Source: Urechis unicinctus
Lineage: Eukaryota > Annelida > Polychaeta > Xenopneusta > Urechidae
Assembly: GCA_034190875.2 (NCBI GenBank)
Contig: CM067355.1
Location: 34,226,114 to 34,290,113 of the forward strand
DNA: 64,000 nt
Direction: 5' to 3'
A program made the position numbers and the translations under genes. Below, in pieces: positions 43,573 through 55,625 of the stretch (position 1 is the stretch's first letter; each line of letters starts with the position of its first letter). The notes beneath the pieces were generated by a model. The model ran no database searches. It worked only from the letters and a program-made list of their open reading frames with translations, and was not told where the DNA came from.

Positions 43573-43829
43573 CCATGATATACGTACACACGCTCTAGGT
43601 GGACTACAGGACTGACAGGCCACTTAGTAAAGCGAGCTGTTCATGGACTTGTTAGAGAAGTGCAGCTGCATTATTCACAGCTTCCACGCCCGACGACTGC
43701 GCAATAACGTCCTCCGCAGGCGCTGCTTGGTCTTCCCGGCTCTCTCGGGATTTGTCGGACGCAGCCTAATTTGTCTTCAACAAAACGTTACGTGAACAAT
43801 AATCGGGGTGTGACCGGGTGTGGCGCGGT
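43573..43829. other. Unique spacer
   Basis: Single-copy sequence, relatively GC-rich; no motif-bearing frame. Confidence 0.5.
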
Positions 43830-45210
43830 GGGTGCGCATTTGACAAGATGGGCGTGCAGTAGAAATAAGGGTGCACAGTAGACGCGGTGGGTGCACAGTA
43901 AACATGGTGAGTGCAATGGTGGGTGCACAGTAGACATGGGGTGCACAGTAGACATGGTGAGTGACATGGTGGGTGCACAGTAGACACGGTGGGTGTACAG
44001 TAGACATGGTGAGTGGGTGCATAGTAGACATGGTGGGCATAGTAGACATGGTGAGTGACATGGTGGGTGCACAGTAGACATGGGGGTGCACAGTAGACAT
44101 GGTGAGTGACATGGTGGGTGCACAGTAGACACGGTGGGTGCACAGTAGACATGGTGGGTGCATAGTAGACATGGTGGGTGCACAGTAGACATGGTGAGTG
44201 CACAGTAGACGTGGTGTGTGCACAGTTGATATAATGGGTGCACAGTTGACATGGTTGGTGCACAGTAGACATGGTGTGTGCACAGTAGACACGTTGGGTG
44301 CACAGTAGACACGGTGGGTGCACAGTAGACATGGTGAGTGCACAGTGGACATAATGGGTGCACAGTAGACATGGTGGGTGCACAGTAGACATGGTGGGTG
44401 ACATGGTGGGTGCACAGTAGACACGGTGGGTGCATAGTAGACATGGTGGGGGTGACATGGTGGTTGCACAGTAGACACTGTTGGTGCATAGTTGACACGG
44501 TGGGTGCAAAGTAGACATGGTGGTAGCATAGTAGACATGGTGGGTGACATGGTGGTGCACATTAGACACGATGGTGCAAAGTAGACATGGTGGGTGCACA
44601 GTTGACATTGAGGGTGCACAGTATACATGGTGGGTGACATGGAGGGTGTACATTAGACACGGTGGTGCAAAGTAGACATGGTGGGTGCACAGTTGACATG
44701 GGGGGTGACATGGGGGGTGTACATTAGACACGGTGGTGCAAAGTAGACATGGTGGGTGCACAGTAGACATGGTAGGTGCACAGTAGACATGGTGGGTGAC
44801 ATGGTGGGTATATATTAGACACGGTGGGTGCACATTTGACATGGTTGTAGCAAAGTAGACATGGGGGGTGCACAGTAGACATGGTGGGTGCATAGCAGAC
44901 ATGGTGGGTGACATGGTGGGTGCACATTAGACACGGTGGGTGCACAGTAGACATGGTGGGTGCACAGTGGACATGATGGGCGTGCAGTAGACATGGTGGG
45001 TGCACAGTAGACATGGTGGGTGATCATTAGAAATGGTGGGTGCTCATTACATGTGTGCACAGTAGACATGACCGGTACACTGCGGACAGTGTAGGGGTGA
45101 GTAGTAGACATGATAAGTGCCGAGTAGATACAGTGGGTGCGCAGTAAATTTTATTTCATAGTGGTCGTGCAGTAGACATAGTTAGTGCACAGTACACATG
45201 GTGGGCGTGC
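43830..45210. repeat. Minisatellite, 20-bp unit with insertions, about 60 copies
   Basis: TGCACAGTAGACATGGTGGG is the basic unit. Longer variants carry an extra GTGACATGGTGG block. The shared 17-mer with 35140-35935 shows common origin. Confidence 0.95.
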
Positions 45211-45349
45211 ACAGTGGACAGGTTCTACGTACAGTCGAAAGTATAGGTGCACATCTCACAAGGTGTCTGCTCGGTTGGCATCGCCGACCCTGCGAGTGCT
45301 CGGCATCTGTGTTCATGACAGCGTGAATATGAACAACTAGGTGAACCAC

Positions 45350-45525
45350 CGACTGCGTGAGTGTGAACAACAAAGTGAACCACCGACAGCATGAGTGTGT
45401 ACTTAAAAGTGAACCACTGACAGCATGAGTGTGTACTTAAAAAATGAACCACTGACAACATGAGTGTGTACTTAAAAGTGAACCACTGACAAGGTGAGTG
45501 TGTTCAACAAAGTGAACCACCGATA
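45350..45525. repeat. Minisatellite, about 34-bp unit, 5 copies
   Basis: TGAGTGTGTACTTAAAAGTG followed by AACCACTGACAGCA in tandem, degenerating at both ends. Confidence 0.9.
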
Positions 45526-45894
45526 GCATATGTTGAACAATGTTAGCCACAGCGACAACGTTAACGAGAAGCAACCTGGCTGTGAACAACAATGACTATG
45601 CCCCTACATCGTTACAAATAAAACAGGTTTGTTTTTGCTTAAGCAATCATGTTTGATGACGTGAACATCACTTTGTTCCCGAGACAAAAGGAAACTGATT
45701 TCGCCGCTGATATTAATGTGGCTGTTTTCCTGCTTTTCTATGAATAGCAAATCAGACTCCATTGTGACACCACCACCCCTCTCCATACAAATTTGAGGGA
45801 CGGAGTTAAAAACATAAAAGGATTTTCACTAAAAACGAAAAGGCTGCTGTCCCCCATCTCTGCGTCAGCTGATAGGATCGTTCCCCACAGCCAC
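45526..45894. other. Unique stretch, no gene seen
   Basis: AT-rich single-copy sequence. The longest frame is about 60 codons, without motifs. Confidence 0.5.
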
Positions 45895-46265
45895 GTCAGC
45901 CGAGGGTATGTCCCCTTGCACTACGTCAGCCGAGGGTATGTCCCCTTGCACTACGTCAGCCGAGGGTATGTCCCCTTGCACTACGTCAGCCGAGGGTATG
46001 TCCCCTCGCACTACGTCAGCCGAGGGTATGTCCCCTTGCACTACGTCAGCCGAGGTTATGTCCCCTTGCACTACGCCAGCTGAGGGTATGTCCCCTTGCA
46101 CTACGTCAGCCGAGGTTATGTCCCTTTGCACTACGCCAGCCGAGGGTATGTCCCCTTGCACTACGTCAGCCGAGGTTATGTCCCCTTGCACTACGCCAGC
46201 CGAGGGTATGTCCCCTAGCACTTAGTCAGCTAAGGGTATGGCCCCTAGCACTTAGTCAGCTGAGG
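45895..46265. repeat. Minisatellite, 30-bp unit, 12 copies
   Basis: CAGCCGAGGGTATGTCCCCT followed by TGCACTACGT. In the second half GAGGGTATG/CTACGT and GAGGTTATG/CTACGC units alternate strictly, a 60-bp higher-order dimer. Confidence 0.96.
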
Positions 46266-46359
46266 GTGCTTCAGCAGATATATTATACACGGTTTACAAG
46301 CGGTAAAGGGTAAAGTTTCTATGATTGATGACGATTCCATGCAACTTGGCCGATCATGA

Positions 46360-47875
46360 TTCATCTTCATGTAGTGAATGATAACCCTATGAGGCCTTGA
46401 TAAGCAGTAGTGAATGATAATCCTATGAGGCCTTGATAAACAGTAGTGAATGATAACCCTATGAGGCCTTGATAAGCAGTAGTGAATGATAACCCTATGA
46501 GGCCCTGATAAGCAGTAGTGAATGATAACCCTATGAGGCCCTGATAAGCAGTAGTGAATGATAACCCTATGAGGCCCTGATAAGCAGTAGTGAATGATAA
46601 CCCTATTGAGGCCCTGATAAGCAGTAGTGAATGATAACCCTATGAGGCCCTGATAAGCAGTAGTGAATGATAACCCTATGAGGCCCTGATAAGCAGTAGT
46701 GAATGATAACCCTATGAGGCCCTGATAAGCAGTAGTGAATGATAACCCTATGAGGCCCTGATAAGCAGTAGTGAATGATAACCCTATGAGGCCCTGATAA
46801 GCAGTAGTGAATGATAACCCTATGAGGCCCTGATAAGCAGTAGTGAATGATAACCCTATGAGGCCCTGATAAGCAGTAGTGAATGATAACCCTATGAGGC
46901 CCTGATAAGCAGTAGTGAATGATAACCCTATGAGGCCTGATAAGCAGTAGTGAATGATAACCCTATGAGGCCTTGATAAGCAGTAGTGAATGATAACCCT
47001 ATGAGGCCCTGATAAGCAGTAGTGAATGATAACCCTATGAGGGCCTGATAAGCAGTAGTGAATGATAACCCTATGAGGCCCTGATAAGCAGTAGTGAATG
47101 ATAACCCTATGAGGGCCTGAGGTGAATGATAAGCAGTAGTAGTGAATGATAACCCTATGAGGCCCTGATAAGCAGTAGTGAATGATAACCCTATGATGCC
47201 CTGATAAGCAGTAGTGAATGATAACCCTATGAGGCCTTGATAAGCAGTAGTGAATGATAACCCTATGAGGCCCTGATAAGCAGCAGTGAATGATAAGCCC
47301 TGTGAGGCCTTGATAAGCCTAAGCAGTAGTGAATGATAAGCCTTTGAGGCCCTGATAAGCAGTAGTGAATGATAACCCTATGAGGCCCTGATAAGCAGTA
47401 GTGAATGATAACCCTATGAGGCCCTGATAAGCAGTAGTGAATGATAACCCTATGAGGCCTTGATAAGCAGTAGTGAATGATCACCCTATGAGGCCTTGAT
47501 AAGCAGTAGTGAATGATAACCCTATGAGGCCTTGATAAGCAGTAGTGAATGATCACCCTATGAGGCTCTGATAGGCAGTAGTGAATGATAACCCTGTGAG
47601 GCCTTGATAAGCAGTCGTGAATGATCACCCTATGAGGCCTTGATAAGCAGTCGTGAATGATCACCCTATGAGGCCTTGATAAGCAGTAGTGAATGATCAC
47701 CCTATGAGGCCCTGATAAGCAGTAGTGAATGATAACCCTATGAGGCCCTGATAAGCAGTAGTGAATGATAACCCTATGAGGCCCTGATAAGCAGCAGTCA
47801 CGAGGTTCACGTCTGCCCTGGCTCTGATAAGCCTATGAGGCCTTGATAAGCAGCAGTCACGTGGTTCACGTCTGC
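46360..47875. repeat. Minisatellite, 36-bp unit, about 41 copies
   Basis: AGTAGTGAATGATAACCCTA followed by TGAGGCCCTGATAAGC. The middle of the array is nearly homogeneous; the 3' end is more variable and finishes in two copies of a CAGCAGTCACGAGGTTCACG variant. Confidence 0.97.
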
Positions 47876-48194
47876 CCTGGCTCTAATGATGCTGCTTCGT
47901 GAATTATGTATATCGTCTGATGAGGCTGTCATTTGGTATTATCATAGTCATCACAGAACATCCATTCTTCAGTATCTTCTCTTTTTCTAACCAGCCGCAT
48001 GGTGCTGTGTTTTATACCCGGGACAAATTGCTGATTGCAGCAAACGGCTGTACACCAATGTAATGATGATATGGCGAGCCCATTAGGTCAAATTCTTTTG
48101 TAGATAACAATGCCCACGGGGCCAAATTGCAATTTTGTAAGTGCCGCTAACCTGGCCGAATTGGATTGTTGCTAGTGCTGTATTATTGTATTAC
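47876..48194. other. Unique spacer, no gene seen
   Basis: Single-copy AT-rich sequence. Confidence 0.5.
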
Positions 48195-50195
48195 TGATTA
48201 ACTCTCTTCAATGCTGTTACTGACGAACGACTATATGTTACTGTAGTCACTGGCGAAAGCCTGTGTGTTGCTGTGGTTACTGTCGAACGCCTGTGTGTTG
48301 CTGTGGTTACTGTAAGACGCCTGTGTGTTGTTCTGTGTGTTGCTGTGGTTACTGTATTACGACTAACTGTCTGTGTGTTGCTGTGGTTACGCACGAACGA
48401 CTATATGTTACTGTAGTCACTGTCGAACGCCTGTGTGTTGCTGTGGTTACTGGCGAACGACTATGTGTTACTGTAGTCACTGTCGAACGCCTGAACTGTT
48501 ACTGTGTCACTGTCGAACGCCTGTGTGTTGCTGTGGTTACTGTATGACGCCTGTGTGTTGCTGTGGTTACTGGCGAACGTCTGTGTGTTGCTGTGGTTAC
48601 GCACGAACGACTATATGTTACTGTAGTCACTGTCGAACGCCTGTGTGTTGCTGTGGTTACTGACGAACGACTATATGTTACTGTAGTCACTGTCGAACGC
48701 ATGTGTGTTGCTGTGGTTACTGACGAACGACTATATGTTACTGTAGTCACTGTCGAACGCATGTGTGTTGCTGTGGTTACTAGCGTACGCCTGAGTGTTG
48801 CTGTGGTTACTGACGAACGCCTGAGTGTTGCTGTGGTTACTGGCGAACGCCTGAGTGTTGCTGTGGTTACTGGCGAACGCCTGTGTGTTGCTGTGGTTAC
48901 TGGCGAACGCCTGAGTGTTGCTGTGGTTACTAGCGTACGCATGAGTGTTGCTGTGGTTACGCACGAACGCCTGAGTGTTGCTGTGGTTACTGGCGAACGC
49001 CTGAGTGTTGCTGTGGTTACTGGCGAACGCCTGTGTGTTACTGTGTTTACTGGCGAACGCCTGAGTGTTGATGTGGTTACTGACGAACGCCTGAGTGTTG
49101 CTGTGGTTACTGACGAACGCCTGAGTGTTGCTGTGGTTACTGACGAACGCCTGTGTGTTGCTGTGGTTACTGACGAAAGGCTGAGTGTTGCTGTGGTTAC
49201 TGACGAACGCCTGTGTGTTGCTTTAGTTACTGACGAACACCTGTGTGTTGCTGTGGTTACTGACGAACGATGTTATATGTTACTGTAGTCACTGTCGAAC
49301 GCCTGTGTGTTGCTGTGGTTACTGACGAACGACTATATGTTACTGTAGTCACTGTCGAACGCATGTGTGTTGCTGTGGTTACTAGCGTACGCCTGAGTGT
49401 TGCTGTGGTTACTGACGAACGCCTGAGTGATGCTGTGGTTACTGGCGAACGCCTGTGTGTTGCTGTGATTACTGGCGAACGCCTGTGTGTTACTGTGGTT
49501 ACTGGCGAATGCCTGAGTGTTGCTGTGGTTACTGACGAACGCCTGTGTGTTGCTGTGGTTACTGACGAACGTCTGAGTGTTGCTTTGGTTATTGGCGAAC
49601 GCCTGAGTGTTGCTGTGGTTACTGACGAACGCCTGAATGTTGCTGTGGTTACTGACGAACGCCTGAGTGTTGCTGTGGTTACTAGCGTACGCCTGAGTGT
49701 TGCTGTGGTTACTGACGAACGCCTGTGTGTTGCTGTGGTAAATGACGAACGACTTATGTTGCTGTGGTTACTGACGAACGCCTGTGTGTTACTTTAGTTA
49801 CTGACGAACGCCTCTGTGTTGCTGTGGTAACTGACGAACGTCTGAGTGTTGCTTTGGTTATGGCGAACGCCTGAGGGTTGCTGTGGTTACTGGCGAACGT
49901 ATGTATGTTACTGTAGTTACTGTCGAACGCCTGAGTGTTGCTGTGGTTACTGACGAACGCCTGAATGTTGCTGTGGTTACTGACGAACGCCTGAGTGTTG
50001 CTGTGGTTACTAGCGTACGCCTGAGTGTTGCTGTGGTTACTGACGAACGCCTGTGTGTTGCTGTGGTAACTTACGAACGGCTTATGTTGCTGTGGTTACT
50101 GACGAACGCCTGTGTGTTACTTTAGTTACTGACGAACGCCTCTGTGTTGCTGTGGTAACTGACGAACGGCTTATGTTGCTGTGGTTACTGACATT
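48195..50195. repeat. Minisatellite, 30-bp unit, about 66 copies
   Basis: GTTGCTGTGGTTACTGACGA followed by ACGCCTGAGT. Ten codons per unit give long plus frames (VAVVTDERLS). The frame is broken by several indels (48330, 49270, 49740, 49860). A block around 49600-49800 is repeated at about 49930-50200, a higher-order duplication of about 310 bp. Confidence 0.97.
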
Positions 50196-50869
50196 TCTGT
50201 GTGAAGGGTATCCCCGCTTGTGTAAGACTTTACATTGTGGCATGTCCAGGGTGATGTTCCCAACGAATCCAACGCAAACTACCCGCTGCTGAGTAATTGC
50301 TTTGTGCTTACGTTGTGTTCTAACATTGTGGCGTACCTGTTGTGTGCCATCCAAAGAAAGTGTGCGTCTTACCGGTCGTGTCAAGGCGCACAACCTACTC
50401 GCGTTAACAAGTTCCGCTCTGTGCGCTTTTATCATTCTTCTGGTCGTTTTAAGTAACCGGAAGACACTGCCGTCATCGCAAAGTCGCTCTTTGACTTGGG
50501 ACTAGTTTGGGCACTGGCCCTGGGCTACCGAGCTGCAGTAACTTGGGCGCCCGCGCTGCTGTAACCAGGGAATATAGGCTGTTATAACAAGGATAACCGG
50601 GTGTCTCTTAGCTATGGAGGGTGGGCTTGTGTAACTAGGGCTACCAGGCTGTTGAGCCAAGGTACCCGGCCGTTGTAACTAGGGTTGCTAGGCAGTGGTA
50701 ACCAGGGTTACTCGGCTTTTGTGTCCAGGGACATTTAAACAAGTTGCTTCAACAAATTCGGCGTCGTCGTATCTATGTATATATCAGACTGCAATTTCAT
50801 TGTTGAACAATTAACACTTTCTGGCGCGAATAACCATCCCTATATGAACGACGATAACCTTCAGTTAGT
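50196..50869. other. Unique stretch with one weak coding candidate
   Basis: A frame at 50235-50456 begins after GGCATGTCCAG and encodes YPLLSNCFVLTLCSNIVAYL followed by basic residues, a possible membrane segment. An overlapping second frame is also hydrophobic, so this may be chance. Bases 50540-50730 contain loose AACTAGGGTTACCAGG-type repeats. Confidence 0.3.
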
Positions 50870-51752
50870 CACCCGCACACACCCAGCCTCCTCCCAGTCA
50901 CCCGCACACACCCAGCCTTCTCCCAGTCACCCGTACACACCCAGTCTCCTCCCAGTCACCCGCACACACCCAGCCTCCTACAAGTCACCCGCACACACCC
51001 AACCTCCACCCAGTCACCCGCACACACCCAGCCTCCTACAAGTCACCCGCACACACCCAACCTCCTCCCAGTCGCCCGCACACACCCCCAACCTCCTCCC
51101 AGTCACCCGCACACACCCAGCCTCCTCCCAGTCACCCGTACACACCCAGCCTCCTACAAGTCACCCGCTCACACCCAACCTCCTCCCAGTCGCCCGCACA
51201 CACACAACCTCCTCCCAGTCACCCGCACACACCCAGCCTCCTCCCAGTCACCCGCACACACCGAACCTCCTCCCAGTCGTCCGCACACACCCAACCTTCT
51301 CCCAGTCGCCCGTACACATCCCAGTCTCCTCCCAGTCACCCGCACACACATCCAGCCTCCTCCAAGTCGCCCGCACACACCCAACCTCCTCCCAGTCACC
51401 CGCACACACCCAGCCTCCTCCCAGTCACCCGCACACCCACCCAGCCTCCTACAAGTCACCCCAAGCACACACCCACCAAAACCTCCTCCCAGTCACCCGC
51501 ACACACCCAGCCTCCTCCCAGTCACCCGCACACACCCAGCCTCCTACAAGTCACCCGCACACACCCAACCTCCTCCCAGTCGCCCGCACACACACACCCT
51601 CCTCCCAGTCACCCGCACACACCCAACCTCCTCCCAGTCACCGTCACACACCCAGCCACCTCCCAGTCACCCGCACACACCCAACCTCCTCCCAGTCACC
51701 CGCACACACCCAACCTTCTCCCAGTCGCCCGCACACACCCAGTCTCCGGATA
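50870..51752. repeat. Minisatellite, 29-bp unit, about 30 copies
   Basis: CAGTCACCCGCACACACCCA followed by GCCTCCTCC. The variants TACAAGTCACCC, CAGTCGCCC and CCAACCTCC recur in the same order, implying multi-unit duplications. Confidence 0.96.
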
Positions 51753-51785
51753 TTAACGCTGAAATCATCATCAGGGAGTACGCAA

Positions 51786-51867
51786 CAGACAACATAAGGT
51801 CTCACTGACGCCGTGTCTCCCGCGAGAGAGTGAACCGCTGCAGACAACATAAGGTCTCATTGACGCC
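51786..51867. repeat. 27-bp direct repeat, 2 copies, 55-bp step
   Basis: CAGACAACATAAGGTCTCAC and TGACGCC occur at 51786 and 51841 with one mismatch. A frame across 51830-52057 is otherwise unremarkable. Confidence 0.93.
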
Positions 51868-52054
51868 TACTGCATTAACGGTGCTCCATGGCGAGAATTT
51901 CCGGGAAGCAGTAGTCATTAACGTGCTGTGTGTGTCTACATCGGGATGCATCTGCGAAAAGCTGTATGCAAGGATACACGATCACAAAAAGACCGACTCT
52001 GGTACATTCTTTCAGGGCGAGATAGAGCAAGAAAGAGCCAAACTATCGACTACT

Positions 52055-54142
52055 TAACATACCCACATTGTACTGGTGACTGTTGATATACCCATAATGT
52101 ACTGGTGACTGTTGATATACCCATAATGTACTGGTGACTGTTGATATACCCACATTGTACTGGTGACTGTTGATATACCCACACTGTACTGGTTACTGTT
52201 GATATACCCACATTGTACTGGTGACTGTTGATATACCCACACTGTACTGGTTACTGTTGATATACCCACATTGTACTGGTGACTGTTGATATACCCACAT
52301 TGTACTGATGACTGTTGATATAACCACACTGTACTGGTTACTGTTGATATACCCACTTTGTACTGGTGACTGTTGATATACCCACATTGTACTGGCGACT
52401 GCTGATATACCCACATTGTACTGATGACTGTTGATATAACCACACTGTACTGGTTACTGTTGATATACCCACTTTGTACTGGTGACTGTTGATATACCCA
52501 CATTGTACTGATGACTGTTGATATAACCACACTGTACTAGTGACTGTTGATATTCCCACATTGTACTGATGACTGTTGATATACCCACATTGTACTGGTG
52601 ACTGTTGATATAACCACACTGTACTAGTGACTGTTGATATTCCCACTTTGTACTGGTGACTGTTGATATACCCACATTGTACTGGTGACTGTTGATATAA
52701 CCACACTGTACTAGTGACTGTTGATATAACCCACACTGTACTGATGACTGTTGATATACCCACATTGTACTGGTTGACTGTTGATATGTTGATATACCCC
52801 ACACTGTACTGGTGACTGTTGATATAACCACATTGTACTAGTGACTGTTGATATACCCACACTGTACTTGATATACCCACATGACTGTTGATATACCCAC
52901 ACTGTACTGTACTGGTGACTGTTGATATACCCACATTGTACTGGTGACTGTTGATATACCCACACTGTACTGGTGACTGTTGATATACCCACACTGTACT
53001 GGTGACTGTTGATATACCCATATACCCACATTGTACTGGTGACTGTTGATATACCCCACATTGTACTGGTGACTGTTGATATACCCACATGTACTGGTTG
53101 ACTACCCACATTGTACTGGTGATGTTGATACCCACACTGTACTGGTGACTGTTGATATACCCACATTGTACTGGTGACTGTTGATATACCCACATTGTAC
53201 AAAGTACTGGTGACTGTTGATATACCCACACTGTACTGGTGACTGTTGATATACCCACATTGTACTGGTGACTGTTGATATACCCACATTGTACTGGTGA
53301 CTGTTGATATACCCACACTGTACTGATGACTGTTGATATACCCACATTGTACTGGTGACTGTTGATATACCCACATTGTACTGGTGACTGTTGATATACC
53401 CACACTGTACTGATGACTGTTGATATACCCACATTGTACTGGTGACTGTTGATATACCCACATTGTACTGGTGACTGTTGATGTACTGATACTGTTGATA
53501 TACCCACATTGTACTGGTGTACTGGTTGTTGATATACCCACATTGTACTGGTGACTGTTGATATACCCACATTGTACTGGTGACTGTTGATATACCCACA
53601 TTGTACTGGTGACTGTTGATATACCCACATTGTACTGGTGACTGTTGATATACCCACATTGTACTGGTGACTGTTGATATACCCACATTGTACTGATGAC
53701 TGTTGATATACCCACACTTGACTGTATATTCCCATTGTACTGATGACTGTTGATATAACCACACTGTACTAGTGACTGTTGATATAACCACACTGTACTA
53801 GTGACTGTTGATATACCCACATTGTACTGGCGACTGCTGATATACCCACACTGTTTTGATGACTGTTGATATACCCACATTGTACTGGTGACTGTTGATA
53901 TACCCACATTGTACTGGTGACTGTTGATATAACCACACTGTACTAGTGACTGTTGATATTCCCACATTGTACTGATGACTGTTGATATACCCACATTGTA
54001 CTGGTGACTGTTGATATAACCACACTGTACTAGTGACTGTTGATATAACCACACTGTACTAGTGACTGTTGATATACCCACATTGTACTGGCGACTGCTG
54101 ATATACCCACACTGTACTTGTGACTGTTGATATACCCATGTA
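52055..54142. repeat. Minisatellite, 29-bp unit, about 71 copies
   Basis: GTTGATATACCCACATTGTA followed by CTGGTGACT; a second type has ATAACCACACTGTACTAG. Many truncated units lie at 52780-53130 and 53480-53530. A segment of about 330 bp near 52380-52700 resembles 53810-54110. The 470-480-codon minus frames are array artefacts. Confidence 0.97.
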
Positions 54143-54396
54143 ATTGAATACGGTCTCACCTTACACCTTACCTTACGTCGAAGTGAAATCAGCTCCCACT
54201 TATGTTCGCTTGCAGGTTGTGTTGGCGTCGCTGGTGATACGTACCAAACCTTCCCCCTCCCCCACCCCCTCCCGCCACCCCGACCACTCCTAAATTGTGT
54301 CCGACTGAATCACGTAATATAGCTCACCTGTTGTCAACTAATGCACCTGAGCCCGTCCGCCTCCACATTGACATCCCACTCGACGCATCGCTCCCA
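54143..54396. other. Unique spacer
   Basis: Single-copy, C-rich (CCTCCCCCACCCCCTCCC near 54255). Bases 54320-54360 resemble the dispersed segment of 28078/30455/40385. Confidence 0.5.
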
Positions 54397-54900
54397 CTGT
54401 TTGTTTGTTGCCTTGTGTAGGTTACACTGAGATTGTTTGTTGCCACCTGTAGGTTATACAGAGATTGTTGGTTGGCTACTGAAAGTTACACTATGATTGT
54501 TTGTTGCCACCTGTAGGTTATACAGAGATTGTTGGTTGGCTACTGAAAGTTACACTATGATTGTTTGTTGCCACCTGTAGGTTATACAGAGATTGTTGGT
54601 TGGCTACTGAAAGTTACACTATGATTGTTTGTTGCCACCTGTAGGTTATACAGAGATTGTTGGTTGGCTACTGAAAGTTACTCTATGATTGTTTGTTGCC
54701 ACCTGTAGGTTATACAGAGATTGTTGGTTTGCTACTGAAAGTTACACTATGATTGTTTGTTGCCACCTGTAGGTTATACAGAGATTGTTGGTTGGCTACT
54801 GAAAGTTACACTATGATTGTTTGCTGCCTACTGTAGGTTACACTGAGATCGTTTGTTGCCTCCTATATATTACATTGAGCTTGTTTGTTGCCTTCTGTAG
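54397..54900. repeat. Array of 64-bp dimers built from a 3' splice site
   Basis: The 64-bp unit has two related 32-bp halves: TTGTTTGTTGCCACCTGTAG + GTTATACAGAGA and TTGTTGGTTGGCTACTGAAA + GTTACACTATGA. About 7 units. The last copy is TTGTTTGTTGCCTTCTGTAG, which is the acceptor of the following exon (54901). The array is thus a tandem expansion of the polypyrimidine tract plus AG, leaving at least six upstream decoy acceptors. Confidence 0.92.
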
Positions 54901-54913
54901 CTCGTGACCAGCC

Positions 54914-55033
54914 ATGAACACCAGTATATCAACTCAGGGAGGAGCACGTGGCAAGTGGAGCAAGGTTTCCAAGTCCCCAGGTAGCAACAACCAGCCGGCC
55001 AGCCAGCCCCGGCGCGCCAAGACCATGGAAGAG
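54914..55033 (+). CDS. Candidate exon C: start codon and 40 N-terminal residues
   Basis: A strong acceptor (TTGCCTTCTGTAG) ends at 54900 and is followed by 13 nt, then ATG at 54914. TGA precedes the ATG in the same frame, so this is a true start rather than an internal Met. The 40 codons read MNTSISTQGGARGKWSKVSK, then SPGSNNQPASQPRRAKTMEE, and end in phase 0 at GAG|GTAATC. The peptide is basic, Ser/Gln/Pro-rich and probably a disordered N-terminus. The exon is squeezed between an array of its own acceptor and a segment where its 3' end is duplicated (55525). I do not recognise the protein. An alternative donor, CCCCAG|GTAGCA at 54981, would use another frame. Confidence 0.5.
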
Positions 55034-55079
55034 GTAATCCTAGCCTTCTCACAACCTACTACGTTCCGCAACTGACCAA

Positions 55080-55515
55080 TAATCTAGCTTTATCCCCCTC
55101 ACCACCTACTCCGTTCTTCATCCCATCATTCGTCTTACTCTATTATCCTCACCACCTACTCCATTTCACATCTCACCACTCGTCTAACTCTATTCTCCTC
55201 ACCACCTACTCCATTCCTCATCTCACCACTCCTCTTACTCTATTATCCTCACCACCTACTCCATTCCTCATCTCACCACTCGTCTAACACTATTCTCCTC
55301 ACCACCTACTCCATTCCTCATCTCACCACTCCTCTTACTCTATTAACCTCACCACCTACTCCATTCCTCATCTCACCACTCGTCTAACTCTATTCTCCTC
55401 ACCACCTACTCCATTCCTCATCTCACCACTCCGCTTTCTCTATTCTCCTCACCACCTACTCCATTCCTCATCTCACCACTCCTCTTACTCTATTCTCCCC
55501 ACCACTCATCTCCTT
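55080..55515. repeat. Minisatellite, 50-bp unit, about 9 copies
   Basis: CTCACCACCTACTCCATTCC, TCATCTCACCACTCCTCTTA and CTCTATTCTC. Its first unit merges with the intron start after exon C (CCCTCACCACCTACTCCGTT), so the array grew from the sequence just inside the donor. Confidence 0.93.
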
Positions 55516-55524
55516 AACCACCTA

Positions 55525-55625
55525 CCGGCGCGCCAAGACCATGGAAGAGGTAATCCTAGCCTTCTCAACCTACTACGTTCCGCAACTCACCAATAATCTA
55601 ACTCTATCCCCCTCACCACCTACTC
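55525..55625 (+). pseudogene. Duplicate of the exon C 3' end with splice donor
   Basis: CCGGCGCGCCAAGACCATGG then AAGAG|GTAATCCTAGCC repeats bases 55009-55110 at a distance of 516 bp, with only small differences. The copy carries 25 exon bases plus the donor, but lacks an acceptor. It can compete as a donor, or mark one side of the repeat pair that brackets the 50-bp array. Confidence 0.92.

Noticed and set aside
42130-43623. 497-codon minus-strand open frame rich in Cys, His and Trp
   Set aside because: It lies wholly in the 29-bp array. A stop-free unit whose length is not a multiple of 3 opens all frames on both strands.
43766-45111. Cys/His/Pro-rich frames of up to 382 codons on the minus strand
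   Set aside because: By-product of the 20-bp array; no flanking coding sequence or splice sites.
48563-49797. Plus-strand frames of 241 and 175 codons (VAVVTDERLS)
   Set aside because: 30-bp unit keeps the frame, but indels break it several times and no unique coding flank exists.
52055-54142. CRISPR-like array of 29-bp direct repeats
   Set aside because: Copies are contiguous with no unique spacers, and the context is eukaryotic.
52338-54159. Two overlapping minus-strand frames of 474 and 482 codons
   Set aside because: Same cause: 29-bp array without stops; peptide is only the rotated repeat (INSHQYNVG).
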